DNA of 64,000 bases from Methylophaga thalassica (GCF_030159795.1 NZ_BSND01000006.1:62001-126000), one strand, 5' to 3'. Counted from the first letter of the stretch, positions 47,988 through 58,264 are shown. Numbers and translations: made by a program. Notes: a model not told the origin generated them from the letters alone.

Positions 47988-48984
47988 CACCCTCAGTATC
48001 GGGCCATACCGTTTGCCGAATAATTTATTTCTGGCGCCGATGGCAGGAGTGACGGATCGCCCATTCCGCCAGCTTTGTCGTCGACTTGGTGCGGGAATGG
48101 CGGTATCAGAAATGATTACCGCAAACAAAGCCTTATGGGCCAGCAAAAAATCTTTATTACGTGCCAACCATGCAGGTGAGCCAGAACCGCGTAGTGTACA
48201 GATTGCTGGTGCCGATCCCAAAATGATGGCTGAAGCAGCAAAACATAATGTCGATCAAGGTGCCCACATCATTGATATCAATATGGGCTGTCCTGCAAAA
48301 AAAGTCTGTAATGTGATGGCGGGTTCTGCTCTATTGCAGGATGAATCATTAGTGGCCAGCATCCTTGAATCAGTGGTAAATGCTGTCGATGTGCCTGTCA
48401 CCCTGAAAATACGTACCGGTTGGGATAGAGATAATCGTAATGGTTTAATAATCGCCCGTATTGCCGAACAATCTGGCATACAAGCCTTAGCGATTCATGG
48501 CAGAACACGAGCGGATGCCTATAAAGGCGAAGCCGAATATGACACCATTGCAGAAATAAAAGCGGCTATTTCATCCATGCCAATTATTGCTAATGGCGAT
48601 ATAGATTCGCCATTAAAAGCAGCTGAAGTACTCAATAAAACTGGCGTTGATGGCTTAATGATTGGGCGTGCTGCCCAGGGTAACCCATGGATTTTTAGAC
48701 AAATTATCCATTACCTTGAGCATGACAAACTGTTATCATCTCCTTCTGTTGCTGAAATTCGTCAAATCTTGATTGAACACCTGGAAAACCTGTACGATTT
48801 TTATGGTGATTTTTCTGGTGTCAGAATGGCGCGAAAACACATTGCCTGGTATAGCAAAGGCCTACGAAATGGTAATGCCTTCCGTCAGGAAATGAATTTG
48901 CTCGAATCACCGCAACAGCAGGTAGACTTTACACGTCAGTTTTTTGATCAACTACAAGAACAACAGGATATTCAAGCCGCATGA
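47977..48984 (+). CDS. dusB: tRNA-dihydrouridine synthase B
   Basis: 335 residues. A TIM-barrel flavoenzyme that reduces uridine in the D-loop. The FMN segment [14 protein letters not shown] is at the N-terminus, catalytic Cys is in [11 protein letters not shown] and the phosphate-binding [13 protein letters not shown] is near residue 228. It overlaps prmA and shares ATGA with fis, the conserved dusB-fis operon. Confidence 0.96.
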   Translation: MQGNTLSIGPYRLPNNLFLAPMAGVTDRPFRQLCRRLGAGMAVSEMITANKALWASKKSLLRANHAGEPEPRSVQIAGADPKMMAEAAKHNVDQGAHIIDINMGCPAKKVCNVMAGSALLQDESLVASILESVVNAVDVPVTLKIRTGWDRDNRNGLIIARIAEQSGIQALAIHGRTRADAYKGEAEYDTIAEIKAAISSMPIIANGDIDSPLKAAEVLNKTGVDGLMIGRAAQGNPWIFRQIIHYLEHDKLLSSPSVAEIRQILIEHLENLYDFYGDFSGVRMARKHIAWYSKGLRNGNAFRQEMNLLESPQQQVDFTRQFFDQLQEQQDIQAA

Positions 48985-49271
48985 CTCAACCGCTAGCCAA
49001 AGATTCAACTACATGCGCAGAGCTAGCTGTCGCCGCTGAGCAAACAGCGGCACCATTGAATGTGTGTGTGACGCGTGCACTGGCTGATTACTTCGAACAA
49101 CTGGAAGGTCATCCTGCAGCCAACTTGTATGAAATGTTAATGACGGAAGTCGAAGTTCCCCTGCTCAAAGCCACCCTGGAACATACCAACGGCAACCAAA
49201 GTCGTGCAGCTGAAATTCTCGGTATTAACCGTGGAACATTACGTAAAAAGCTTAAGCAATACGGCTTATAA
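48981..49271 (+). CDS. fis: DNA-binding protein Fis
   Basis: 96 residues. The C-terminal helix-turn-helix NQSRAAEILGINRGTLRKKL is intact, and the core dimerisation helices (YFEQLEGHPAANLYEMLM) match Fis. It bends DNA and tunes rRNA promoters and nucleoid structure. Translationally coupled to dusB by ATGA. The first 25 residues are variable, as usual. Confidence 0.96.
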   Translation: MTQPLAKDSTTCAELAVAAEQTAAPLNVCVTRALADYFEQLEGHPAANLYEMLMTEVEVPLLKATLEHTNGNQSRAAEILGINRGTLRKKLKQYGL

Positions 49272-49304
49272 ATCGAATTTTTTATCTCCTGGAAGTGATT
49301 TTCA

Positions 49305-50867
49305 ATGAATCAAATCAAACGTGCTCTATTGAGCGTATCAGACAAAACTGGTGTGCTTGAATTAGCCCAGCAATTAAACAAGCTCGGTGTAGAACTGTTA
49401 TCCACTGGCGGTACAGCCAAATTATTAGCCGAAGCAGGCTTACCAGTAAAAGAAGTCTCCTCACATACTGGCTTCCCAGAAATGATGGATGGCCGTATCA
49501 AAACATTACACCCCAAAATTCATGGTGGTTTATTAGGTCGTCGTGGTACCGATGACGCCATTATGGCTGAGCATGATATTGCTCCGATTGATCTGGTAGT
49601 CGTTAACCTTTATCCCTTTGAAGCCACGATTGCACGTGATGACTGCACCTTGCCGATGGCTATTGAGAATATTGATATTGGTGGCCCCACCATGCTGCGT
49701 GCTGCGGCCAAAAATCATGCGGATGTCACTGTGTTGATTGATCCTGCTGACTACGCCAACGTTGTAGCACAAATCGAAGCCAATGGCGGTGTCGATGATG
49801 CCACCCGTTTTGATTTAGCAGTAAAAACATTTGAACATACAGCACATTATGACGGTGCTATCGCCAACTATCTGGGCAAATTAACCGGTGAAGAAAAAGC
49901 CTCTTTCTCACGTACATTTAATAGCCAGTTCGTGAAAAAACAAGACATGCGTTACGGTGAAAATCCTCACCAAAATGCCGCTTTCTATACCGAAGCGAAT
50001 CCTGCCTCTGGCACCATCAGTGCTGCCAAGCAATTGCAGGGTAAAGAACTGTCATATAACAATATTGCCGATACAGATGCCGCGCTGGAATGTGTGAAAG
50101 CGTTCCCTGAAGCGCCTGCCTGTGTGATTGTTAAACATGCCAACCCGTGTGGTGTGGCTGTCGCAGATAGCTTGCTCAAGGCATATGACTTAGCTTACGA
50201 AACCGATCCAACCTCGGCCTTTGGCGGTATTATCGCCTTTAATCGTCCATTAGATGCTGAGACAGCAAAAGCCATTATTGATCGCCAGTTTGTCGAAGTC
50301 ATTATCGCACCATCAATCAGTGAAGAAGCCCAGGCAATCGTCGCTCAAAAAGCCAATGTGCGTTTATTGGCCTGTGGCGAGTTTGAAAACAATGCTGCAA
50401 CTGGACTGGATTACAAACGTGTTAACGGTGGTTTATTAGTTCAGGACCGTGATGAAGCACTGGTGCAAAAAGCCGATCTGAAAGTGGTCACTGAAATAGC
50501 CCCATCTGAAGAACAAATGGCTGACTTATTATTTGCCTGGCGTGTCGCTAAGTTTGTGAAATCAAACGCCATTGTGTATGTCAAAAATCAACAGACTGTT
50601 GGTATTGGTGCCGGACAGATGAGCCGTGTTGTGAGTAGTCGAATTGCGGGTATTAAAGCTGAAGATGCGGGTTTAACGGTACCAGGTGCCGTGATGGCTT
50701 CTGATGCCTTTTTCCCATTCCGAGATGGCCTGGATGCGGCAGCAGCGGCAGGTATTAAAGCTGTTATTCAACCAGGCGGCTCTATGCGTGATGATGAAGT
50801 TATCGCGGCAGCAAATGAGCATGGTATTGCCATGGTCTTTACTGGCATGCGTCACTTCAGACATTAA
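49305..50867 (+). CDS. purH: Bifunctional AICAR formyltransferase / IMP cyclohydrolase
   Basis: 520 residues. The N-terminal MGS-like cyclohydrolase domain has LLSVSDKTG and [11 protein letters not shown]. The C-terminal AICAR transformylase domain has the KHANPCG motif and ends FTGMRHFRH. It catalyses the last two steps of purine synthesis. Follows fis by 33 bp. purD, often next, is absent; a cyaA homologue follows instead. Confidence 0.98.
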   Translation: MNQIKRALLSVSDKTGVLELAQQLNKLGVELLSTGGTAKLLAEAGLPVKEVSSHTGFPEMMDGRIKTLHPKIHGGLLGRRGTDDAIMAEHDIAPIDLVVVNLYPFEATIARDDCTLPMAIENIDIGGPTMLRAAAKNHADVTVLIDPADYANVVAQIEANGGVDDATRFDLAVKTFEHTAHYDGAIANYLGKLTGEEKASFSRTFNSQFVKKQDMRYGENPHQNAAFYTEANPASGTISAAKQLQGKELSYNNIADTDAALECVKAFPEAPACVIVKHANPCGVAVADSLLKAYDLAYETDPTSAFGGIIAFNRPLDAETAKAIIDRQFVEVIIAPSISEEAQAIVAQKANVRLLACGEFENNAATGLDYKRVNGGLLVQDRDEALVQKADLKVVTEIAPSEEQMADLLFAWRVAKFVKSNAIVYVKNQQTVGIGAGQMSRVVSSRIAGIKAEDAGLTVPGAVMASDAFFPFRDGLDAAAAAGIKAVIQPGGSMRDDEVIAAANEHGIAMVFTGMRHFRH

Positions 50868-50878
50868 ATAACCGCGGA

Positions 50879-53521
50879 TTGTTTGTGGATCGCGTTGAGG
50901 CTTATCGTTTATTCCAATCGCTAAATTGTCAGCGCTTTCAACACTTAATTGAAATGGCGCCTACTCGTCAGGCGTTAATTTTTCAATTATTACCCCTTTT
51001 CTTACATATCAATGCCAAGCTGCTGCCGGGTTATATCAGTGATGATGTGCCGGCTGGCTTGCTTGATTATCGCCCGTCACAGGACACGATAAACAAAGCA
51101 CAACAACTGAATCGCAGCTTCAGTCATCGTGTACGCGCTTTACGTCGTTATCCCTTGCGCGGTCTTTATCTTATCAACCCTCACCATCATTACAGCTACT
51201 CCGATAAAACGGAATTTGAGTTATGGGTACTCTGTTCTGATCTTGTCGATATTGAACAGCGCCAGCAACTGCAATTAAAGTTAGATGCCATCACCGCTTG
51301 GTGCGAAGAAAATGGGCTATGGCTGAAAACACAGTTACTCACCGAAAAGGCATTAGCAGATAACACTGCCTTATCTGAAGGGCAAAAAGAACAGTTTTAT
51401 ACACAAGGTATTGTTCTGGCAGGTGCTGACCCTTATTGGTGGCTGATAAGCCATGAAGAAGCGACAGATCATCAAGCCATTGTTGATGAGTTCAAATCAC
51501 AGGCTAAATTTAAACAATACAATCTGGTGGATTTTGGTCCGGTCAAGGTTGTTGATCAAAGTGCCCTGTTTGAAACGACTTATGCCGTAGGCAAAGACGT
51601 TCTGTTAGACGGACATGTCTCACTTGATCTGCTCTATCTGCCTCTTCTATTACAAAAGGTGACGTCTTTTCCATTACTGTCGTCTGTTTTAAAACAAGCT
51701 ATTTATCGCGGTGAGTCTCGCTTTTCCGCTCTGGAGAACCAGGCATTAAAACTCTCCATTATTGAATCACACACTGAAGAATCATTAATCAATATCGCCA
51801 GAGAAGTATTCTATAAGGAAAGTCAGGAAGCACTTTCTGTTCAGCTAAACCAAGCTCAGCATCCATGGCGCAGAGAATTTGTAAAACAGCTGACAACGTT
51901 GTGGGGATGGTCTGAAATCCAATTACAAACATTGGATAATCGCCACTCCAATATCAAACAAAACCAACTTTGGTTTACTAGATTAGCCCCAGTTATTCAG
52001 TCTTTATTAGAAAAGCTCGAGTTTTATTGTAAAAAACATCAACTGGATACCCGCCATGAGATAACTTATCTCAAGCAGTTATACCGTTTGCGTTTTCAAC
52101 CGCAGGGAAATCAGATTCCCTCACTGCCACTATCATTTCGCCCTGAACTTAATGAAAGCCGTTTGTATTTATACAGATTCAAGGATCAACAAGACTGGCT
52201 GGTCAGTCAGGTGCCGCTTGCAGATAATGCAAAATCGGGCTTATACCAACATTCGCAACTCATCGATGTTTTAAGCTGGGCGATCAATCATCATCTGTTA
52301 GCAAAAACCAACTGGCTGAGTGTGACAGACCAACACCAGAAGTACACAACATCATCTGTCATAGAGCTCAGTCATTACATTATCAACCAGGGTCTGGGCC
52401 TGCTTGATATCCCGAAGCAACAAGCAGACATCACAACAACGGAAACCATTGTTCAGGTTTTGGTATTCCCTAATCTGGAGCAGCAGCCCAGCAATAAACT
52501 TTCTCAACAGGGTTTACAACTCGCCAGCAAGCAAAATGATCCGCTCAATTACAGCTCCTTTAAAGAAAGTCTGGTATTAACGATCGATTGCTTGTTTATC
52601 TCCAGCCATGGTCAGATTTACAGTACGTTTTATCAGGGTCAGACGGCTGTGCTGGAGATGCTCACCAGTCTGCTACTTTGGCAGCCAGCAGCTCCTCCCA
52701 GAGTGAATAGCTGGTGTACAACGCCAGGATTTGAAAAATCAATAAACCATCGCTTTGAAACGTTAATACCGCAAGTTTGCCAGCTTTATCAAACTCATTC
52801 ACAACGTGGAAAATTTTTGATTAATCTGGCCGATCGTCCTTATCAACTTCAATGGCATGATGGGCAAGTTGAATATGTAAGACGGCCGATGTCACAAACC
52901 ATCTGGCAACACCTTGCTGACAATACAAACACTTTCACAGCGCAGGCGCTGGATAGCTATCTTGATAAAGACCAACTACTGAATACCCTATTGAGCTATC
53001 AGACAGCTGAGCAAGTAAGTATTTTTCTTTATCTCGAGAAAAATACCGTGGTGTATTATCTTATTGATGAATATGCCAATCTTGTCCGCCAGCAAGTTCA
53101 GCATCTCAGTGAGTCGACCCTGATGGGGCACCTTCAAATGTTTCTGTCACACATTAAGGCATGCAATAAACTTAAACATATCCGCTTTTATTTGCTCAGC
53201 CATCACCAGCAGGGCTGGAAAATCAATGCGATTGCCCGACAGAACTCAACACAAACTTTTCTACCTGTTCAGGTGACCATGGAGAGTCCGGCACTGGATG
53301 CAGCCTGCACCATTATGTGTGGTAAAAAATGGTTTGAAGGCCGTGCTGATGATACAAGCTTATTTGCTCAAGTCCATCAGCTTATTCATTCCTTACGACA
53401 AAATAACCAGACATATCCGCTTTATATCAATCAACTACAATTTACTGATAATCACGCTTACCCAACGGCTATATATATTCAGCAAAAGAACCGTTTGGAA
53501 CAACTTTTCAACCAACAATAA
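50879..53521 (+). CDS. Class I adenylate cyclase homologue with altered catalytic motif
   Basis: 880 residues, initiating at TTG 50879 or GTG 50885. Overall length and segments such as LLPGYISDDVPAG, LTTLWGWSEIQLQTLDNR and the long C-terminal half align with E. coli CyaA. In the nucleotidyltransferase core, E. coli reads GS, ten residues, then DLDIW. Here the ungapped equivalent is N100-P101, ten residues, then E112-F-E114-L-W. Both GS and the metal-binding Asp pair are thus replaced. ATP cyclisation is doubtful; the protein may be inactive, regulatory or of changed specificity. The reading frame is intact, so it is not an obvious pseudogene. Confidence 0.8.
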   Translation: MFVDRVEAYRLFQSLNCQRFQHLIEMAPTRQALIFQLLPLFLHINAKLLPGYISDDVPAGLLDYRPSQDTINKAQQLNRSFSHRVRALRRYPLRGLYLINPHHHYSYSDKTEFELWVLCSDLVDIEQRQQLQLKLDAITAWCEENGLWLKTQLLTEKALADNTALSEGQKEQFYTQGIVLAGADPYWWLISHEEATDHQAIVDEFKSQAKFKQYNLVDFGPVKVVDQSALFETTYAVGKDVLLDGHVSLDLLYLPLLLQKVTSFPLLSSVLKQAIYRGESRFSALENQALKLSIIESHTEESLINIAREVFYKESQEALSVQLNQAQHPWRREFVKQLTTLWGWSEIQLQTLDNRHSNIKQNQLWFTRLAPVIQSLLEKLEFYCKKHQLDTRHEITYLKQLYRLRFQPQGNQIPSLPLSFRPELNESRLYLYRFKDQQDWLVSQVPLADNAKSGLYQHSQLIDVLSWAINHHLLAKTNWLSVTDQHQKYTTSSVIELSHYIINQGLGLLDIPKQQADITTTETIVQVLVFPNLEQQPSNKLSQQGLQLASKQNDPLNYSSFKESLVLTIDCLFISSHGQIYSTFYQGQTAVLEMLTSLLLWQPAAPPRVNSWCTTPGFEKSINHRFETLIPQVCQLYQTHSQRGKFLINLADRPYQLQWHDGQVEYVRRPMSQTIWQHLADNTNTFTAQALDSYLDKDQLLNTLLSYQTAEQVSIFLYLEKNTVVYYLIDEYANLVRQQVQHLSESTLMGHLQMFLSHIKACNKLKHIRFYLLSHHQQGWKINAIARQNSTQTFLPVQVTMESPALDAACTIMCGKKWFEGRADDTSLFAQVHQLIHSLRQNNQTYPLYINQLQFTDNHAYPTAIYIQQKNRLEQLFNQQ

Positions 53522-53595
53522 TCGATACGGGCTTTCTCTTTGGCCTGTGCTCTTTTATTATGTTGGTCTTTCATTATCGGACGACAGAGTAAGTT

Positions 53596-54627
53596 ATGAT
53601 CAAAGTCGGCATTGTTGGTGGCACCGGATATACAGGTGTCGAACTATTAAGATTACTTGCTAATCACCCTGAGGTCTCACTGGAAGTTATCACCTCCCGA
53701 AGTGAATCAGGCATGCCCGTCAGCGATCTTTTTCCAAACTTGCGTGGTCATGTAAATATCGCCTTTTCAGAGCCAGATCCCGACATTCTTGCTCAATGTG
53801 ATGTGGTTTTCTTCGCCACCCCTCATACCGTGGCGATGGCATTAGTACCTGAATTGATTAAACGTAATACACGGGTTATCGATCTTTCTGCTGACTTCAG
53901 GCTCAAAGACCTTGCTGTCTGGGAGCAGTGGTACAACACCCAGCATACTTGTCCTGAGTTATTTGAACATGCCGTTTATGGTTTACCGGAACTGAATCGC
54001 GACAAGATCAAAGACGCACAGTTAGTTGCTGTACCGGGCTGTTATCCAACAGCCACAGAACTGGGCTTTTTGCCATTATTGGAAGCAGGATTAATTGATC
54101 CCCTGCACTTAATTGCGGATGCAAAAACTGGCGTCAGTGGTGCTGGCAGAAAAGCGGCCATCCCCATGCTGATGGCAGAAACCAGTGGCAGCTTTAAAGC
54201 CTATGGCGTGAGTGGTCATCGCCACTTGCCTGAAATCCGTGAAGTCTTATCCCAGCATTGCCAGCAAGAAGTGGATTTAACCTTTATTCCGCACTTGGCT
54301 CCTATGGTCAGAGGCATTCATGCGACCTTATATGGTCGACTCACCACGCACGATGTGAACTTACAAAAAGTGTTTGAAGAGCGTTATGCTAACGAGCCTT
54401 TTGTGGATGTGATGCCGATCGGCTCCATGCCAGAAACACGTAGCGTTCAGGGTAGTAATATCTGCCGAATCGCAGTACACCAACCTCAAAACAGTGATAC
54501 GGTGGTTGTTCTTTCTGTTATTGATAATTTGGTCAAAGGCGCTTCAGGCCAGGCTATCCATAATATGAATATCATGTTTGGCCTCGATGAAAAAACAGGG
54601 ATTAATGTAATTGCGATGATGCCCTGA
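53596..54627 (+). CDS. argC: N-acetyl-gamma-glutamyl-phosphate reductase
   Basis: 343 residues. NADP-binding GGTGYTG is at 8-14 and catalytic Cys149 in AVPGCYPTA. It catalyses the third step of arginine biosynthesis. The stop overlaps the next start as TGATG. The argC-DUF6776-bactofilin-erpA order is conserved in Pseudomonas and related groups. Confidence 0.97.
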   Translation: MIKVGIVGGTGYTGVELLRLLANHPEVSLEVITSRSESGMPVSDLFPNLRGHVNIAFSEPDPDILAQCDVVFFATPHTVAMALVPELIKRNTRVIDLSADFRLKDLAVWEQWYNTQHTCPELFEHAVYGLPELNRDKIKDAQLVAVPGCYPTATELGFLPLLEAGLIDPLHLIADAKTGVSGAGRKAAIPMLMAETSGSFKAYGVSGHRHLPEIREVLSQHCQQEVDLTFIPHLAPMVRGIHATLYGRLTTHDVNLQKVFEERYANEPFVDVMPIGSMPETRSVQGSNICRIAVHQPQNSDTVVVLSVIDNLVKGASGQAIHNMNIMFGLDEKTGINVIAMMP

Positions 54628-55319
54628 TGATTGATAAACCGTATGTAATCCAAACCAGACGACCGTTTAGAACCTTTTTGCTACTGCTGATAACACTCAC
54701 AGTATCAACTTCGATTGTCTGGTATTGGACCACCCAATGGCAAAGTGAACAAAACAAACACCTTGCTGAACTAACAAAACAGAACAAAATTCTTCAGGAA
54801 GAAAACAAGAAGTTACTTGAGCAAAATAAACTTCTGTCCTCGCAGGTAAATGATATTTCGCGAATGCAGGCGATGCAGGATGCCACCGACTCTCAGTTAC
54901 AATCGAATCTAGAAAGATTGCAGGATCAAGTCATTGAGCTGAACAAAGAACTATTGTTCTATCAGAATATTACCCAGGGTAATGCCAGTAGTGAACTTCA
55001 GATACGAGAGCTTCATCTCAGAGCCAATCCAGATAATCTATCGCAGTATTTCTATCGGATTGTTATTACTCAAGGTAAAAAAATCTCAAAAGCAATCAAA
55101 GGTGATGTATTGGTGACATTGAATTTTGCCGATGATAAAACCAAACCTCGGCTGGCCAATAAACACAGTTTGAAACTAAAACATGTGCAAGTGCTTGAAG
55201 GTGTATTCAGCATCGAAGAGAATGAACAACCGAAAAGCATTGATATCGAATTAAAACAAAATAAAAAAGTCTTAACTAAACGTACTTTTCAGTGGGAAGT
55301 GTCCACTACCCTGCCATAA
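54627..55319 (+). CDS. DUF6776-type membrane-anchored coiled-coil protein
   Basis: 230 residues. One N-terminal membrane helix (about 15-35), a long coiled coil (about 38-112, ending ELNKELLFYQNI) and a C-terminal beta-rich domain with two conserved-looking segments (LQIRELHLRANP, YFYRIVITQGKK). It is probably a periplasmic domain. The function is unknown. It is coupled to argC by one-base overlap and followed by the bactofilin gene, so a role with the bactofilin in envelope organisation is plausible but unproven. Confidence 0.8.
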   Translation: MIDKPYVIQTRRPFRTFLLLLITLTVSTSIVWYWTTQWQSEQNKHLAELTKQNKILQEENKKLLEQNKLLSSQVNDISRMQAMQDATDSQLQSNLERLQDQVIELNKELLFYQNITQGNASSELQIRELHLRANPDNLSQYFYRIVITQGKKISKAIKGDVLVTLNFADDKTKPRLANKHSLKLKHVQVLEGVFSIEENEQPKSIDIELKQNKKVLTKRTFQWEVSTTLP

Positions 55320-55331
55320 ATGAGGTTCATC

Positions 55332-55775
55332 ATGTTCAAAAAAGATAAACCAAAAAAGAAAAAAACAACGACCCGCATAGATACATTAATTGGTCGTGAT
55401 ACACACCTAAAAGGCGATATCAACTTCAGTGGTGGTTTACGTATCGATGGCAGCATTCAAGGAACTATTGTTGCCAATGATGATGGTTCCTTATTAACCC
55501 TGAGTGAACAAGGAAAAATTGATGGGGAAGTCCGTGTGCCTAATCTCATCATTAATGGTGAAATAAATGGTAATGTCTTCGCATCAGAACATGTGGAGCT
55601 TGCGCCAAAAGCACGTATCAATGGCAACCTTTATTACCGCATGATCGAGATGGCCATGGGAAGTGAAGTGAACGGTCACTTAATTCGCTCTCAGGACGAA
55701 GAGGAAGATATACTCCATGTCGAGCATGAAGTCTTTGATGAAAAAGCGTCTTTCCACCTTGAGCAAAAAAGCTAA
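55332..55775 (+). CDS. Bactofilin (polymer-forming cytoskeletal protein)
   Basis: 147 residues from ATG 55332, which has GAGG six bases upstream; an ATG four codons earlier lacks a site. A very basic N-terminal tail (KKDKPKKKKTTT) precedes the right-handed beta-helix made of short repeats (GDINFSGGLRIDGSIQG, INGEINGNV, ARINGNLYY), then an acidic tail. Bactofilins self-assemble without nucleotide and guide cell shape or polar structures. The basic tail may bind membrane. Confidence 0.88.
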   Translation: MFKKDKPKKKKTTTRIDTLIGRDTHLKGDINFSGGLRIDGSIQGTIVANDDGSLLTLSEQGKIDGEVRVPNLIINGEINGNVFASEHVELAPKARINGNLYYRMIEMAMGSEVNGHLIRSQDEEEDILHVEHEVFDEKASFHLEQKS

Positions 55776-55840
55776 ATCTTGACTATTTTAGTCAGAATTG
55801 GATAATGGCTATTAATTAACCATTTATTCGGAGTGATGAC

Positions 55841-56185
55841 ATGACAAGCGAAATGCCCAGCCCAATCATTTTTACCGAGGCGGCGGCAGCAAAAGTCAGC
55901 AATCTTATCGCTGAAGAAGGTAATGATCAGCTCAAGCTGCGAGTATTCATTACTGGAGGCGGTTGCTCAGGTTTCCAATATGGCTTTACCTTCGAAGAAG
56001 AAGTCAGTGATGGTGATACACAAGTAGAAAAAGGTGGTGTCACTTTATTGATTGATCCAGCAAGTTATCAATACTTGGTTGGTGCAGAGATTGATTACAC
56101 GGATGGCATTGAAGGTTCTCAATTCGTCATTCGTAATCCAAATGCTACAACAACCTGTGGTTGCGGCTCCTCTTTCTCACCATAA
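55841..56185 (+). CDS. erpA: Iron-sulfur cluster insertion protein ErpA
   Basis: 114 residues, A-type carrier. Cluster cysteines Cys42 ([10 protein letters not shown]), Cys106 and Cys108 (TTCGCGSSF). It delivers Fe-S clusters to apoproteins including isoprenoid enzymes IspG and IspH. MiaB in this window is another Fe-S client of such pathways. CGGAGTG precedes the ATG; a terminator follows. Confidence 0.95.
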   Translation: MTSEMPSPIIFTEAAAAKVSNLIAEEGNDQLKLRVFITGGGCSGFQYGFTFEEEVSDGDTQVEKGGVTLLIDPASYQYLVGAEIDYTDGIEGSQFVIRNPNATTTCGCGSSFSP

Positions 56186-56203
56186 GTAAAAACATATGAC
56201 CTC

Positions 56204-56236
56204 AAAAAACCGGTGTTTCAACATCGGTTTTTTTTT
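56204..56236 (+). terminator. Intrinsic terminator after erpA
   Basis: AAAAAACCG (56204-56212) pairs with CGGTTTTTT (56225-56233) and the inner GTGT/ACAT extends the stem around a TTCA loop, followed by further T residues. Confidence 0.88.
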
Positions 56237-56311
56237 GCCGTCATTTATTGTCTTTATTGCCTGTTAACGACGGGTTCATTATTCTGAAACGATACGGATA
56301 GAGGGTAGAAG

Positions 56312-57577
56312 ATGATATCAAAATGGCAATGGTTATTAACTCAACTCACGCGCACATTGTGGTTGAGAGCCTCATTATTTGCAGTACTGGCTATTGTGAC
56401 AGCATTAATTGCCATTCCCGCACAATCATTGATACACAGCCCTCTTCCATTTGAGATTGGTGCTGAGGCTGTTCGAGGCATCCTAAATATCCTCGCTTCG
56501 AGCATGCTTGCCGTCACGACGTTTTCTCTCAGTGTTATGGTCTCTGCTTATGCAGCAGCAAGCTCAAGTGCGACCCCAAGAGCAACCCAACTGGTCAGGC
56601 AAGACACCACGACCCAGAATGTACTTGCAACGTTCATCGGCTCTTTTTTGTTCAGTCTGGTCGGTATTATTGCCTTGAGCACCGATATCTATGGAGAAAA
56701 TGGTCGTTTAATCCTGTTTACCGTGACTATCGGCGTTATCATCCTGATCGTTGTCACCATCTTGCGTTGGATAGAGCACCTATCTTTATTAGGTCGATTG
56801 AGTGAAACCACGAACCGTGTGGAAGAAGCTCTTACAGAAGCCATGAAACAACGTATTGACTATCCATGCCTTGGTGCAAAACGCTTAGACAAAGACAACC
56901 CACCCAAGAAAGGCAAAAACGCTGTTTATGTTAAGCACATTGGTTATATCGAGCATATTGATTTGGGTGGACTCAACCGCTGTGCCGAATCAAATGAAAC
57001 TGAAATCTGTTTGTATATAGAGCCAGGTCACTTCGTTCATCCAGGTGAAGCTGTTGCTTATTATGACGGTGCTCAATCTGATACGATTGATGAAACTATC
57101 AATAAAGCACTTACCATCAATGACTTGAGATCATTTGATCAGGATCCTCGCTTTGGTTTCACTGTACTCGCTGAAATCGCCTCCCGCGCACTCTCTCCTG
57201 CCGTGAATGATCCGGGTACTGCCATTGATATTTTGAGTCGGGCAGTCAGAGTCCTATCACTATGGCAAGAGCATAAAAATCTTGATGATGCTGACGAGAG
57301 TATTGCCTACCCACATGTTCGTATGCCAGAAGTGAAGCTAGATAATCTTTTTGATGATATTTTTCTACCCATCAGCCGGGATGGGGCTAGCATGCTTGAG
57401 ATTCATATACGACTGCAAAAATCATTACTAGCCTTAAAACAAATCTGTCCCGAATGCTTTGAGAGCTGTGTAGACAAACACTCTGAACTTGCTTATCAAC
57501 GTGCTTTATTAAGCTTAAAGTTAGATGCAGATAAACAACGCTTGCAAGTATTACGAGACACGATCAAATCTTCATAA
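56312..57577 (+). CDS. DUF2254 family membrane protein
   Basis: 421 residues. Four N-terminal helices (about 16-38, 55-80, 105-125, 132-155) with the family segment SMLAVTTFSLSVMVSA, then a soluble domain with SRALSPAVNDPGTA, the most conserved DUF2254 motif. The function is unknown. GAGGGTAGAAG precedes the ATG. It stands alone between the erpA terminator and the tetR promoter. Confidence 0.85.
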   Translation: MISKWQWLLTQLTRTLWLRASLFAVLAIVTALIAIPAQSLIHSPLPFEIGAEAVRGILNILASSMLAVTTFSLSVMVSAYAAASSSATPRATQLVRQDTTTQNVLATFIGSFLFSLVGIIALSTDIYGENGRLILFTVTIGVIILIVVTILRWIEHLSLLGRLSETTNRVEEALTEAMKQRIDYPCLGAKRLDKDNPPKKGKNAVYVKHIGYIEHIDLGGLNRCAESNETEICLYIEPGHFVHPGEAVAYYDGAQSDTIDETINKALTINDLRSFDQDPRFGFTVLAEIASRALSPAVNDPGTAIDILSRAVRVLSLWQEHKNLDDADESIAYPHVRMPEVKLDNLFDDIFLPISRDGASMLEIHIRLQKSLLALKQICPECFESCVDKHSELAYQRALLSLKLDADKQRLQVLRDTIKSS

Positions 57578-57603
57578 TTTAAACATCTGTCACAAAAATA
57601 CAC

Positions 57604-57632
57604 TTTACTAAAATTTGTTTTACCCATAAAAT
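57604..57632 (+). promoter_or_regulatory. Probable promoter of the tetR-RND operon
   Basis: TTTACT (57604-57609) and TAAAAT (57627-57632) are separated by 17 bp. The -10 lies inside the 40-bp palindrome, so binding there would block RNA polymerase. Confidence 0.6.
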
Positions 57633-57660
57633 GAATGAACGTTCATTCATTTTATGGGTA
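57621..57660. promoter_or_regulatory. Perfect 40-bp palindrome, probable TetR-family operator
   Basis: Bases 57621-57640 are the exact reverse complement of 57641-57660, centred on GAATGAAC|GTTCATTC. Symmetry breaks at the next base on each side. It ends seven bases before the tetR start and covers the -10. The GAATGAAC/GTTCATTC core resembles operators of other TetR regulators of RND pumps. As RNA it would form a long hairpin reaching the ribosome-binding region. Confidence 0.85.
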
Positions 57661-57667
57661 GAATTTC

Positions 57668-58264
57668 ATGTGTGCATCCTCATGCAAGGATAAACATCAA
57701 GCTATCTTATCTGCGACCTTAAAGTTGTTAGCTGAGAAAGGTTTTCACGGTTTCTCAATTAAACAACTTTCAAATGAAGCTGGCGTTGCTGCAGGAACTA
57801 TCTATCTTTATTTCAAAGATAAAGATGCACTTATTGCTGATTTACACAGTACGATTATTAGTGCCGTAGCTAAAGCCATATTTAAAAACAAGAATGGCGC
57901 ATTACCAATAAAAGATCAGCATCGACAAATGTGTCTGAATTTATGGCAATTCTGTCTCGAAAATGAGTCTATTACGTTATGTAAGCCGCAGTTTGATCAT
58001 TTACCAATGGATGTACTTCACCACTTATATGATGATACATGGTCACAATTGAAACCGATTGCAGAATTGTATGAACAAGGACGTCAGCAAGGCGTATTAA
58101 AGAACTTACCTGATGACGTATTAAGCGCTTTTAGTTTTGAACCTATTGTAAATCTGGCCGGTCAGCAGCTTCGACGTACTATCGATATTACAAATGATGA
58201 CCTAAATACTATGTTGGAAGCATCATGGAGTGCTATATCAACATCAACAATTGAGACTCAATAA
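57668..58264 (+). CDS. TetR/AcrR family repressor of the RND operon
   Basis: 198 residues. N-terminal helix-turn-helix at about 28-50 (FSIKQLSNEAGVAAGTIYLYF), then a helical ligand-binding domain with cysteines at 3, 6 and in FCLEN and TLCKP. It probably binds the palindrome directly upstream and represses itself and the three efflux genes until an inducer binds. The stop TAA overlaps an ATG in frame with the adaptor gene. Confidence 0.9.
   Translation: MCASSCKDKHQAILSATLKLLAEKGFHGFSIKQLSNEAGVAAGTIYLYFKDKDALIADLHSTIISAVAKAIFKNKNGALPIKDQHRQMCLNLWQFCLENESITLCKPQFDHLPMDVLHHLYDDTWSQLKPIAELYEQGRQQGVLKNLPDDVLSAFSFEPIVNLAGQQLRRTIDITNDDLNTMLEASWSAISTSTIETQ

Noticed and set aside
50879-53521. Treating the cyclase homologue as a pseudogene
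   Set aside because: The 880-codon frame is intact with no frameshift or stop; residue changes alone do not make it a pseudogene.
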